Source: Phaeobacter sp. CECT 5382
Lineage (GTDB): Bacteria > Pseudomonadota > Alphaproteobacteria > Rhodobacterales > Rhodobacteraceae
DNA length: 64,000 nt
Reading direction: 5' to 3'
Assembly (NCBI RefSeq): GCF_001457775.1
Contig: NZ_CYSG01000004.1
Coordinates: 124,001 to 188,000 of the forward strand
Positions 1 to 8,126 of the stretch are shown here, piece after piece (the stretch's first letter is position 1; each line of letters opens with the position of its first letter). Both the position numbers and the translations under genes were made by a program. The notes under the pieces are model-generated. The model was not told where the DNA came from. It saw only the letters and a program-made list of their open reading frames with translations, and did no database searches.

Positions 1-150
1 GTCAATCAAGCGCTTTTGGGATGGCTCGCGGCACCTGCAGGAGTTGCAGCCCCGGCGTGAAGTTCATCCGCGCGGCGCCGCCAAGAATTTGCCGATTGAG
101 CAACGTCATTGCCAAGATCATTGCCAGATGTGAACGAACCGCAGTACCGC

Positions 151-726
151 CTACTGGGGGTAAAGCGTCGCCCGAGCTTCTTTGCTCAGGACTTCAGGCG
201 GGGCGACAGGTGCGCCGCTTTGTGCGTCGAAAAAGGGGGTCTCGCGCCACAGCCCGGACAGACGGGCAGTAGTCATGCGGGAAAAAATCCCAATGACCAT
301 GCGCATCATGCCTTGGTTCTGCGGCGGCTTTCCCGGTTTGATCACATGTGATTTGGCGCGAATTCTGCCCAGGGCAGCCGTGTCGTCAAATAGGTCCGAC
401 CGCAGTCCAACAAAGGCCAGCTGCGGTTTGGCCAGGGTATTGGCGACGGGCGTGCCACAGCATCCCGCATACCAGCGAAACAGCCCCTTGGGACCCAAGC
501 GCATCAGGCGCAACTGGTCAGCGCCCTGCGTCAAGGTGATCCCATGCGGGGCCAGCTGGAACAAATCGACGCCTGCTGTCGGGTCCGGTTGCTTGTGGTA
601 GAGCTCGTTTGCGCGACAGTCCGGGCAAAAGCACATCAGCCGAAGCCCGGATTTCCGGGCCTCAGGTGATATATGTCCGGCCAGCTGACCACAGGAGCAG
701 GAAAACCCAAGGCAGGCTTTGCTCAT
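151..726 (-). CDS. DUF6151 family protein (GFA-like cysteine-rich fold)
   Basis: Encodes about 191 residues. The N-terminus has a Cys-x-Cys-Gly motif (FSCSCGQL), then CFCPDCRA near residue 33 and a Cys-Cys pair (YAGCCGTP) near residue 90. This spacing is typical of the glutathione-dependent formaldehyde-activating/CENP-V-like zinc fold to which DUF6151 proteins are related. The biochemical role is unknown. It starts only 5 bases after the phaZ stop codon and is therefore very probably co-transcribed with the PHA depolymerase, although no link to PHA turnover can be read from the protein itself. Confidence 0.8.
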   Translation of the reverse strand: MSKACLGFSCSCGQLAGHISPEARKSGLRLMCFCPDCRANELYHKQPDPTAGVDLFQLAPHGITLTQGADQLRLMRLGPKGLFRWYAGCCGTPVANTLAKPQLAFVGLRSDLFDDTAALGRIRAKSHVIKPGKPPQNQGMMRMVIGIFSRMTTARLSGLWRETPFFDAQSGAPVAPPEVLSKEARATLYPQ

Positions 727-731
727 TGCCT

Positions 732-2021
732 TCAGGCCTCTTTCGTCTTGGGCTTGGCTGTGTTGCGGTTCGCCGCCTTTGGCTTAGGCTTGCGGGAGTT
801 GGCGTCCATGAAGTCGATCACCAAGGGGCGGATATTGTCGCGCCAGCTGCGCCCTGCAAAAATACCGTAGTGGCCAGCACCGGGTTCGACATGGCTGGCT
901 TTCTTGCTGTCGGGCAGGCCAGTGCACAGGTCTAGCGCGGCGATACACTGTCCGGGGGCAGAGATGTCATCATTGGCGCCTTCGACGGTTTTGACCGCGA
1001 CATCGGTGATGGCGCCGATGTCGACCTTGTGGCCATCGACGATGAACTCATTGCGGGCGATTTCCCGCGATTTGAACACGCGTTCCACGGTGGAAAGGTA
1101 GAATTCCGCCGTCATGTCCATCACCGCCAGATATTCGTCATAAAAGCGGTTGTGTGCATCGTGATCCGAGGCTTCGCCGCGGCTGGCACGCTGAATCTGG
1201 TCGGTAAAGGCCTTGGAATGGCGGTCCATGTTCATCGACATGAAGGAGGACAGCTGCAGCAGGCCGGGATAGACTTTGCGCCCGACGCCGGGATACTTGA
1301 AACCGACGCGCTGGATCATGGTTTCTTCCAGTTGGCCCATGGTGACGCGGCGGCCAAAATCGGTGACTTCGGTTGGGGTTGCATCCGGGTCAACCGGGCC
1401 ACCAATCAAGGTCAAAGATGAAGGCTGAGCCTCTGGATCCTGTTCGGCGAGATAGGCGGTTGCCGCCAGCGTCAGTGGTGCGGGCTGACAGACAGCAACC
1501 ACATGGGTGTCAGGGCCGAGTTCACGCATGAAATCAACGAGGTAAAGGGTGTAGTCTTCGATGTCGAATTTGCCGGCGGAGACTGGGATGTCGCGGGCAT
1601 TGTGCCAGTCAGTGATATAGACTTCGCAGTTGACCAGCAGGCTTTTCACGGTGGAGCGCAGCAGGGTCGCATAGTGGCCGGACATCGGCGCGACGACCAG
1701 AACTTTGCGAGGTTGTTCCTTGCGGCCCGCAACATGGAAATGGATCAGATCGCCAAAGGGGCGTTCCACCACGGTATTGACCTCAACCAGATGGTCCTTG
1801 CCATCTTCGCAGGTGAAGGTGCGGATGCCCCAGTCGGGTTTGACGGTCATGCGCTGAAACGTGCGCTCGGTCACTTCGCCCCAGGCGGCCATCCAGCTGA
1901 GCGCCGGGTTGGGCAGGGCGGCAAGACCGGGATAGGACGCCATCGACAGGGCGCTTGCACCCAGCCATTGGTTCATGTTCCGGGCGGTTTCCATCAAGTC
2001 GTACGACAACATATAGCGCAT
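732..2021 (-). CDS. phaZ: Intracellular polyhydroxyalkanoate depolymerase
   Basis: About 429 residues. Enzymes of this family hydrolyse stored PHA inside granules. The alpha/beta-hydrolase nucleophile region reads VAVCQPAPLT, so the nucleophile is a cysteine, as in PhaZ1-type nPHB depolymerases, and the histidine end reads EPGAGHYGIF. The C-terminal tail is Lys/Pro/Ala-rich. A longer open frame reaches 2282, but the ATG at 2021 is preceded by AGGAGA at good spacing and gives the usual N-terminus (MRYMLSYDLMETARN), so that start was chosen. It diverges from phaC across a 142-bp region carrying a PhaR-type palindrome, which suggests coordinated control of synthesis and degradation. Confidence 0.92.
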   Translation of the reverse strand: MRYMLSYDLMETARNMNQWLGASALSMASYPGLAALPNPALSWMAAWGEVTERTFQRMTVKPDWGIRTFTCEDGKDHLVEVNTVVERPFGDLIHFHVAGRKEQPRKVLVVAPMSGHYATLLRSTVKSLLVNCEVYITDWHNARDIPVSAGKFDIEDYTLYLVDFMRELGPDTHVVAVCQPAPLTLAATAYLAEQDPEAQPSSLTLIGGPVDPDATPTEVTDFGRRVTMGQLEETMIQRVGFKYPGVGRKVYPGLLQLSSFMSMNMDRHSKAFTDQIQRASRGEASDHDAHNRFYDEYLAVMDMTAEFYLSTVERVFKSREIARNEFIVDGHKVDIGAITDVAVKTVEGANDDISAPGQCIAALDLCTGLPDSKKASHVEPGAGHYGIFAGRSWRDNIRPLVIDFMDANSRKPKPKAANRNTAKPKTKEA

Positions 2022-2126
2022 ATGGCTCTCCTTTGGCTGCCCGTCCCAGTTCCCGCAGGTGCGGACGGAAAATAATGCAGGGCCTCGGACCTTTCGTCGC
2101 TTTGGCGTAATATGGCCAGACCAGTA

Positions 2127-2141
2127 TTCTGCACAGCAGAA
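2127..2141. promoter_or_regulatory. Candidate PhaR operator in phaZ-phaC intergenic region
   Basis: TTCTGCACAGCAGAA is a perfect palindrome containing CTGC-N3-GCAG, the form of site reported for PhaR of Paracoccus denitrificans. It sits about 23 bases before the phaC start in the divergent phaZ/phaC promoter region. Binding is inferred; the palindrome is seen directly. Confidence 0.7.
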
Positions 2142-2163
2142 AGAGTATGAGGGATTCCTTAAG

Positions 2164-3969
2164 ATGACAACAAGTGAGACATTGGACCTAAGCACTTCTC
2201 CGGAACATATTGAACGACTTAAGGAAAATATGGAAAAGGTGGACAGCCTTTCCAGGAAACTGGTCGAAATCATGTCGACCAAGAAGCAACATCATCCTGG
2301 ATTGGATGCTCCGAATCACGAACTTTTTGCACGTGCAGCAACGTCATACTGGGCCGAAATGCTGCAAAATCCCGCAAAAATGATGGAACAACAGGTTGAA
2401 TTTTGGGGGAAATCCGTCCTGAACTTTGCCGAAGCGCAGAAAATTCTGGCGGCGCAAGAGGGCAAGGAAGCGTTGGAGACGAGTCCTTCGGATCGGCGTT
2501 TCACCAATCCGATGTGGGAAAAAAACCCCTATTTCAACTATATCAAACAGCAATATCTGACCAATTCTGAGATCATTCGCATGGCCGTTGAAGAAGTTGC
2601 AGACCTGGAGCCGCTTGACCGCCAGCGACTGTCTTATTTTTCCGACCAGATCATCCATATGATGGCGCCGACCAATTTCCTGCCGACCAACCCGGATGCT
2701 TTGGAAAAGGCGTTGGAAACCGAGGGGCAGTCGCTGATTGATGGCTTGCAGAACCTGGTTGCGGATCTCGAAGCCAACAATGGTGAACTGGTGGTGCGGC
2801 TGGCGGATGAGAGCGCCTTTGAGATTGGTCGCAATATTGCCACGACGCCCGGCGAAGTCGTCTATCGAAACCGGATGATGGAGCTGATCCAATATCGCCC
2901 CACCACGGAAACGGTACATGAAACCCCGATCGTGCTGTTCCCGCCCTGGATCAACAAGTTCTACATTCTTGACCTAAAGGCACAGAACAGTTTGATCAAA
3001 TGGGTGACAGAGCAGGGCTATACACTGTTTGTCGTGTCCTGGATCAACCCGAATGGTGACTACGCCGACGTCGGCATGGAGGAATACATCGAAGAGGGTT
3101 TCCTGACCGCCTTTGAAAAGGCCAAGGAAATCTGCGGCGTCAAACAGGTCAATGCCATTGGCTACTGCATTGCGGGCACGACGCTCAGCCTGACGCTGGC
3201 GCTGATGAAAAAGCGGGGCGACAAATCGGTGAAATCGGCCACGCTGTTCACCGCTCTGACCGATTTTTCCGATCAGGGGGATTTCACCCCGTTTTTGCAG
3301 AATGATTTTGTCGACGCCATCGAGGCCGAGATCGGCGAGGATGGTATCCTTCCCTCCTATATCATGGCGCGGACCTTTTCCTATCTGCGCTCCAATGATC
3401 TGGTCTATGGGCCGGCTATCCGCAGCTACATGATGGGGCAAACGCCACCGGCCTTTGATCTGCTCTACTGGAATGGCGATGGGGCTAATCTGCCGGGCAA
3501 GATGGCGGTGCAATATCTGCGGGGCCTGTGTCAGGGCAATGCCTTTGCTGACGGCGGCTTTGAGGTGTTCGGTGAAACCCTGCACCTGAGAGATGTCGAC
3601 ATCCCGGTGATGGCGGTGACCTGCGAGACGGACCATATCGCCCGTTGGAGTGACTGCTACCGTGGTGTGCAACAGATGGGTGGACGCAGCAAGACCTTCA
3701 TCGTCTCGCAATCGGGCCATATCGCCGGGATCGTGAACCCGCCAAGCCGCGACAAATACGGTCACTACACAAATGCTGATCTCAAGCTGGATGCGCCGGA
3801 CTGGATGGCGGGAGCCACATTCAACGAGGGCTCCTGGTGGCCACGCTGGGAAAGCTGGCTGAAGAAGCGGTCCGGTAAGCAAGTTCCAGCGCGTGAGCCG
3901 GGTGATTCGGGGTATCCTGCCCTGGAGCAGGCACCTGGAAGCTATGTGCGTGCCCGGGCAAGATCCTGA
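2164..3969 (+). CDS. phaC: Class I poly(3-hydroxyalkanoate) synthase
   Basis: About 601 residues. It polymerises 3-hydroxyacyl-CoA into PHA at the granule surface. The modified lipase box is GYCIAG with the catalytic Cys at about residue 335; the partner Asp lies in CETDHIARW (about residue 490) and the His in SGHIAGI (about residue 519). The length and the SWINPNGDYADVG block are typical of class I synthases. The open frame extends upstream to 2059, but the ATG at 2164, preceded by GAGGGA, gives the expected N-terminus. phaP follows after a gap with two PhaR-type sites, so phaP probably has its own promoter. Confidence 0.95.
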   Translation: MTTSETLDLSTSPEHIERLKENMEKVDSLSRKLVEIMSTKKQHHPGLDAPNHELFARAATSYWAEMLQNPAKMMEQQVEFWGKSVLNFAEAQKILAAQEGKEALETSPSDRRFTNPMWEKNPYFNYIKQQYLTNSEIIRMAVEEVADLEPLDRQRLSYFSDQIIHMMAPTNFLPTNPDALEKALETEGQSLIDGLQNLVADLEANNGELVVRLADESAFEIGRNIATTPGEVVYRNRMMELIQYRPTTETVHETPIVLFPPWINKFYILDLKAQNSLIKWVTEQGYTLFVVSWINPNGDYADVGMEEYIEEGFLTAFEKAKEICGVKQVNAIGYCIAGTTLSLTLALMKKRGDKSVKSATLFTALTDFSDQGDFTPFLQNDFVDAIEAEIGEDGILPSYIMARTFSYLRSNDLVYGPAIRSYMMGQTPPAFDLLYWNGDGANLPGKMAVQYLRGLCQGNAFADGGFEVFGETLHLRDVDIPVMAVTCETDHIARWSDCYRGVQQMGGRSKTFIVSQSGHIAGIVNPPSRDKYGHYTNADLKLDAPDWMAGATFNEGSWWPRWESWLKKRSGKQVPAREPGDSGYPALEQAPGSYVRARARS

Positions 3970-4005
3970 CAAGGTCTTGAATTTTCGGGTTTTACGATGA
4001 TTTTT

Positions 4006-4045
4006 CTGCATTGCAGCAAAAATATGTTGAAATGCTGCGGTGCAG
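4006..4045. promoter_or_regulatory. Two tandem PhaR-type operators upstream of phaP
   Basis: Two CTGC-N3-GCAG palindromes lie 29 bp apart: CTGCATTGCAG at 4006-4016 and CTGCGGTGCAG at 4035-4045. They match the site found in front of phaC and sit in the phaP promoter region, where PhaR of related bacteria represses phasin transcription until PHA is present. The palindromes are directly visible; the regulation is inferred from the family. Confidence 0.75.
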
Positions 4046-4111
4046 AAATTATAGTTTAGTCATGCTGAAACGCGGGGTGGTCCCGAGATGGCAACCAAAG
4101 GAACCAGTTTG

Positions 4112-4555
4112 ATGGCTAAGACCCAAGATTTTACCGCATTGATGAAAGACATGATGGGCGCATTTCCGGTGGATACTTCCGCCATGGAAGAAGCGTTCAA
4201 AAACACTGCCGCGCTGAACGAAAAGCTGAGCGCTGTTGTTCTGGGTGCTGCTGAGCAGTCCTCGGAAATCTCGACCAAATGGACCAAAGATGCACTGACC
4301 AAAATGGCAGACATCTCCAAAGCGAAAACCGATCCGGCTGACTACGCCAAATCGGCAACCGATTTCGCCAGCGCCTCTGCTGAAGTTGCAGCCGAAAACA
4401 TGGCCGCTTTTGCTGAAGTCGCCAAAAAAGTCCAGATGGACACAGTTGAGCTGCTGATGGCAGTCGGCAAGGACATGGGCGAAGAAGCAACCGCCGCTGT
4501 CAAAAAGGCCACTGATGAAGTGACCACGGCTGCCAAGAAGGCAACCGCCAAGTAA
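4112..4555 (+). CDS. phaP: Phasin (PHA granule-associated protein)
   Basis: About 147 residues, Ala/Lys-rich, predicted to be almost entirely helical (MAKTQDFTALMKDMMGAF at the start, a TAAVKKATDEVTTAAKKATA tail). Phasins coat the granule surface and set granule size and number. An alternative in-frame ATG lies 24 bases upstream at 4088; 4112 was preferred because AAAGGAA sits 9 bases before it, but the upstream start cannot be excluded. The promoter region carries two PhaR-type palindromes and the gene ends in a strong hairpin terminator. The family assignment is firm from composition, length and cluster context. Confidence 0.88.
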   Translation: MAKTQDFTALMKDMMGAFPVDTSAMEEAFKNTAALNEKLSAVVLGAAEQSSEISTKWTKDALTKMADISKAKTDPADYAKSATDFASASAEVAAENMAAFAEVAKKVQMDTVELLMAVGKDMGEEATAAVKKATDEVTTAAKKATAK

Positions 4556-4626
4556 ACCAGCCATTCTGGCTGAGCGCGGAGGCGGATCATCGCTCCTCCC
4601 TGCAAAGAATTCGCAGCCGCGTGTTG

Positions 4627-4658
4627 AAAGGACAGGTCATTTTGACCTGTCCTTTTTT
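4627..4658 (+). terminator. Rho-independent terminator after phaP
   Basis: Inverted repeat AAAGGACAGGTCA / TGACCTGTCCTTT with a 3-base loop, followed by a run of T. The arm also carries A on the left, so it may work in both directions and serve the convergent SDR gene. Confidence 0.92.
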
Positions 4659-4693
4659 GTGCTGGTCACTGGTGCTGAGATCAGGTGCAAAGT

Positions 4694-5563
4694 TCAGAAA
4701 TCAGCCTGGGTGAAATCGTGAACTTCAGGGACCCAGCCGCAGGTGTTGCGCAGCTTTTCTGCGCTCATCTGCTGATCCAGGGTTGGCCCTTCAGCCCAGG
4801 CGCCGTGTTTGAACATCACATGCTTCCGGCTGCGAATGACATAGGCACCATCATGGCCACGCCGCCTGACAATTTCATCGACAATGCGTTGCATTGAAAC
4901 TCCCTGTTGGGCAGCGACATTGAAGGATCCTACTAATGTGGCGTCGTCAACTAGCATCCGGTAGGCCCGGGCCAGATCACGACGGTGCACCAGCGGCCAG
5001 CGGGTGCGAAGACTGCCCCAAACCTCCAATGGCTGCCTCTCATTGGCCTGCTGCAACAGGCGGCCAAAGACACCGCCCTCTTCGTGGTAGACCATCGCCG
5101 GGTGTACCACGGCGGTACACAGGGCTGAATCTGATAACAATTCCGCCGCATGTTCTTGCATCCAGGCAAAGGCCGGGATTGGGCGTAGAGGACGATTTTC
5201 ATGGGCAATCAAGTTGCCGGTTTCCCCATATAGCCAGCAGCCACCGGTGTATATCAGGCGCAGCGGCTGGGCGCGGTTTTTGGCTTCGGCGCGGATAGCC
5301 TGCAGGGCGCGGGCATCCACTGCTCCCATGTCATCGTCAAAGGTGCTGGCAAGCTGGATGACAGCTTCGGCCTTGGCAAGGGCTGCGCGCCAGGTTTCAG
5401 GTTGGCGCAGATCCCCCATCACAGGCGTGGCCCCGAACTGGCGCAGTTTTGTGGCGGATTCCGCAGATCGGCAAAGGCCTGTCACCGCATGCCCACCAGC
5501 GACCAGCTCTGTGGTGACAGCGCTGCCAATAGAGCCGGTGCCCCCCAAGATCAGAATATTCAT
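4694..5563 (-). CDS. NAD-dependent epimerase/dehydratase family protein (SDR)
   Basis: About 289 residues. An N-terminal Rossmann motif, ILGGTGSIGSAV, begins the protein, typical of extended or atypical SDR enzymes. The usual YxxxK active-site pair is not obvious: the region expected to hold it reads YTGGCWLYGETGN, with no clear Lys four residues after the Tyr. It may be a divergent, NmrA-like or atypical member. It lies antisense inside the PHA cluster between phaP and phaR and has no evident connection to PHA metabolism. The substrate is unknown. Confidence 0.8.
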   Translation of the reverse strand: MNILILGGTGSIGSAVTTELVAGGHAVTGLCRSAESATKLRQFGATPVMGDLRQPETWRAALAKAEAVIQLASTFDDDMGAVDARALQAIRAEAKNRAQPLRLIYTGGCWLYGETGNLIAHENRPLRPIPAFAWMQEHAAELLSDSALCTAVVHPAMVYHEEGGVFGRLLQQANERQPLEVWGSLRTRWPLVHRRDLARAYRMLVDDATLVGSFNVAAQQGVSMQRIVDEIVRRRGHDGAYVIRSRKHVMFKHGAWAEGPTLDQQMSAEKLRNTCGWVPEVHDFTQADF

Positions 5564-5727
5564 CTGTGTCTTTTCCTTTCGTGCAATGGGGTAAGCTATA
5601 AAACCTCAAGTCCAGTTTAGCTCAAGTACAAATTTCTACTGCCATATTGTCCTGCACCATTGAACTGTCACGCAGTCGGAGGCCGCAGCAGGCTTTTCTT
5701 TTGTTCTGCGCTCGCATAGTCTTTTTT

Positions 5728-5738
5728 CTGCAATGCAT
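5728..5738. promoter_or_regulatory. Imperfect PhaR-type site upstream of phaR
   Basis: TTTTCTGCAATGCAT resembles the phaP site TTTTCTGCATTGCAG but the last base of the second half-site is T instead of G. It lies about 20 bases before phaR, where autoregulation would be expected. Weak evidence on its own. Confidence 0.4.
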
Positions 5739-5758
5739 CATGTCCGGGGAGGGACGGT

Positions 5759-6334
5759 ATGGCGGAACAGGAAAAACCCCTGCTGATCAAGCGCTACGCC
5801 AGTCGGCGCCTGTATAATACCGAAACCAGCGATTACGTCACGCTGGAGGATATCGCGGGGTTCATCCGGGAAGGCCGTGAGGTCCAGATCGTCGATCTGA
5901 AATCTGGCGATGACCTGACGCGTCAATACCTGCTGCAAATCATCGCCGAGCATGAAAGCCGCGGTGAAAACGTGCTGCCGGTGAATGTTTTGAACGACCT
6001 GGTGCGCAGCTACATGCAGCCAGGTGGGGGCGTGATGCCTCAGTTTCTGCAGGCGTCGTTCGATATGTTGCGCGACAGCCAGTCACAGATGGTCGAGAAT
6101 ATGTCGGCGATGAACCCGATGGCGCAGATCCCGGGGTTTGAAGCGATGCGCACGCAGCAGGAGGCGTTCCTGAAAGCCATGACCGGCGGGCTGTCCGGTG
6201 GTTTGGCCAGCGGTTGGAGCGGTGCAGGATCGCCAACCGAAGGCGGCGCGCCAGCTGAAGAAAGTGGCGAAGATCTGGATGCGATTAAACGCCAGCTGGC
6301 CGAATTGCAGGAAAAGCTTTCAAAACTGAAATAA
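5759..6334 (+). CDS. phaR: Polyhydroxyalkanoate synthesis repressor PhaR
   Basis: About 191 residues. The N-terminal PHB/PHA accumulation regulator domain is unmistakable (LIKRYASRRLYNTETSDYVT, residues about 9-28, then LEDIAGFIREGREVQIVD). Such proteins bind both DNA and PHA: they repress phaP and often phaC, and release when polymer accumulates. The C-terminal half is Gly/Met-rich and ends in a short coiled-coil (LDAIKRQLAELQEKLSKLK). The start is supported by GGGGAGGGA six bases upstream. Its likely targets, the CTGC-N3-GCAG sites in front of phaC and phaP, are in the same cluster. Confidence 0.95.
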   Translation: MAEQEKPLLIKRYASRRLYNTETSDYVTLEDIAGFIREGREVQIVDLKSGDDLTRQYLLQIIAEHESRGENVLPVNVLNDLVRSYMQPGGGVMPQFLQASFDMLRDSQSQMVENMSAMNPMAQIPGFEAMRTQQEAFLKAMTGGLSGGLASGWSGAGSPTEGGAPAEESGEDLDAIKRQLAELQEKLSKLK

Positions 6335-6386
6335 CGGGTCTTTGGAGAGCCGACCTAAAAGAGGTGCTCACCAGAACTAAGAGAAT

Positions 6387-6415
6387 AAAAGGCCCTGATT
6401 TTTCGGGGCCTTTTT
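6387..6415 (+). terminator. Rho-independent terminator after phaR
   Basis: GGCCC / GGGCC hairpin flanked by AAAA on the left and TTTTT on the right, 53 bases after the phaR stop. Confidence 0.85.
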
Positions 6416-6602
6416 CTGTGGTTGGGCTTGCGAAGTCTCAAAATTGAGGGCTGCCAGCACTGTCAGAATGAGAACTGCGGGCACGATCCGAGCCGGAGAT
6501 CTCCCGCCCGGAAGGGTTGATCTGTGAGATAAACCATTCCCGTTGGGCCAGGCGCCCCGCTGACGCGCGGCGCGTAACCGGGATATGGCATTGGTGCGAC
6601 AG
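6416..6602. other. Non-coding spacer between convergent genes
   Basis: Between the phaR terminator and the terminator of the convergent aminotransferase I see no ORF with a ribosome binding site, no tRNA and no clear repeat. Confidence 0.6.
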
Positions 6603-6634
6603 GCGTCTCAGGGAAGGTTGTCCCCCTGAGACGC
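6603..6634 (-). terminator. Hairpin downstream of the DegT-type aminotransferase
   Basis: Inverted repeat GCGTCTCAGGG / CCCTGAGACGC separated by about 10 bases, 14 bases past the aminotransferase stop on the minus strand. No strong T tract follows, so termination efficiency is uncertain. Confidence 0.6.
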
Positions 6635-6647
6635 GTTGGCGGCGATG

Positions 6648-7886
6648 CTAGGCAGCAGCCCGCGCGGCGGCGTCATTGACTGCGTTCAGAAGGATATCGG
6701 CGATTATATCCAGCTCTGCCTGAGACAGTCGCACCGGCAGGCGCACGTCACAGGCCTGCATCAGCATGGCGCGGGTTTGTGGAAGCTCTGGCAGGTCCTT
6801 GATGAACTGCCAGTTCCAGAAGGCGCGGGCATTGTCGGCGGAGCGGCCAAAAATCTGTACCTTGACCCCGGCGGCGGCAGTCGCTTCGGCGAAGGCGGTG
6901 ATTTGCGCGTCGGTCAGGTCAACCAGGTTGAACTGGATGGAGTCCGGCGCGCGCTGCTCTGGTGCCAGCGGTGCGGGAACGTGGAAGTTGGGGCTCTGGT
7001 TCAGGCGACCGGCGACATAGTCGTGGTTCTTGAGCCCGTCACGCACCCGGCGCGCCAGTTCCGGCAGTTGAGGGCGGATCACCACTGCTGAGAGATTGCT
7101 CATGCGTAGGTTATAGAGCGGCAGCTGATTTTGCCACTTGGCAAAGGCCTGGGCCAGATCGGCACTGTTGTCGCCTCTGGGGCCTTTGTGTTTCTGCCAG
7201 TTGTGCTCATAGGCGCCGGACATGATCACGGCGCGGGCGACGAGATCGGCATCGTCGGTGATCAAAATGCCGCCTTCGCCGGCATTGATCATCTTGTAGG
7301 ATTGGAAGGAAAAGCATCCGATCTTGCCCAATGTGCCGATGTTTCTGCCGTGCCAGGTGGTGCCAAGCGAGTGGGCAGCATCTTCGATCACAGGAATATT
7401 GCGGGCGTCGCAAAGCGCTAGGATCGCATCCATGTCAGAGGTGTGACCGCGCATATGGCTGATGATTACGGCCTGAATGTCATCGTCAAGGCGGGCTTCA
7501 AAGTCTGCCATATCAATGCGGTAGTTGTCGCCGACTTCGCACAGGACCGGAATGCAGTCCGCATGGACCACCGCAGAAGGCACCGCCGCAAAGGTGAAGC
7601 CGGGGATTAACACGCGTGCATCACGTGGCAGATCCAGCGCTTTCAGCGACAGGAACAGTGCAGCCGAACAGGAGGAAACTGCCAAAGCGTATTTGCTGCC
7701 CAGAAGTGCTGCGAACTCTTGTTCGAGCAGGGCAACCGGGGCGTTTTCCGGTGCTGTGTAACGAAACAGGTCGCCGGATTGCATCAGATCATCAATCGCC
7801 TGACGGGCCGCTTCAGGGATGGGTTCCGCATCATGCACATTTGGGGCTTTCACAGCTGTGGCCTGAACACTTGAAGCCTGAGTCAT
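6648..7886 (-). CDS. DegT/DnrJ/EryC1/StrS family aminotransferase
   Basis: About 412 residues. It belongs to the PLP-dependent fold I family that usually transaminates nucleotide-linked keto-sugars or other keto substrates. Visible motifs: SSCSAALFLSLKAL for the phosphate-binding region, IEDAAHSLGT with the PLP-contacting Asp, and FSFQSYKMINAGEGG with the Schiff-base Lys. The first roughly 40 residues form a family-typical clamp (SGDLFRYTAPENAPVALLEQ). It stands alone, with no sugar-nucleotide genes around it, so the substrate cannot be inferred. It ends in a hairpin at 6603-6634. Confidence 0.88.
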   Translation of the reverse strand: MTQASSVQATAVKAPNVHDAEPIPEAARQAIDDLMQSGDLFRYTAPENAPVALLEQEFAALLGSKYALAVSSCSAALFLSLKALDLPRDARVLIPGFTFAAVPSAVVHADCIPVLCEVGDNYRIDMADFEARLDDDIQAVIISHMRGHTSDMDAILALCDARNIPVIEDAAHSLGTTWHGRNIGTLGKIGCFSFQSYKMINAGEGGILITDDADLVARAVIMSGAYEHNWQKHKGPRGDNSADLAQAFAKWQNQLPLYNLRMSNLSAVVIRPQLPELARRVRDGLKNHDYVAGRLNQSPNFHVPAPLAPEQRAPDSIQFNLVDLTDAQITAFAEATAAAGVKVQIFGRSADNARAFWNWQFIKDLPELPQTRAMLMQACDVRLPVRLSQAELDIIADILLNAVNDAAARAAA

Positions 7887-8061
7887 ATTTCAAATTCCTG
7901 AATTATGGATTTGATAAATATAAAACAACTGGACTGGACTGCCAAGAGGTGTGCGGCAAATGACAGCCGTCATCGGCGAGATTTCACAGATCTGTTGCCT
8001 TTGGCTGACGACAGGCTGAACTGATCACTGCTGCATTTGGACCTGCTTTGGCCGCCAGACA

Positions 8062-8098
8062 GAAAACGGCCCGCAGAGAGGTCTTCTCTGCGGGCCGT
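8062..8098 (-). terminator. Rho-independent terminator after the FAD oxidoreductase
   Basis: A 14-bp perfect inverted repeat, ACGGCCCGCAGAGA / TCTCTGCGGGCCGT, followed on the minus strand by TTTT, 28 bases after the stop of the oxidoreductase gene. Confidence 0.9.
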
Positions 8099-8126
8099 AT
8101 GCGAAATCTGGTTTTGTTTGGTGGTG

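Noticed and set aside
2-121. A 39-codon minus-strand frame at the window start
   Set aside because: Has an ATG but no Shine-Dalgarno sequence, no recognisable family, and the window edge prevents judging its context.
2974-4011. A 345-codon frame antisense to phaC
   Set aside because: It mirrors the phaC codons, has no domain and would cover the phaP promoter sites.
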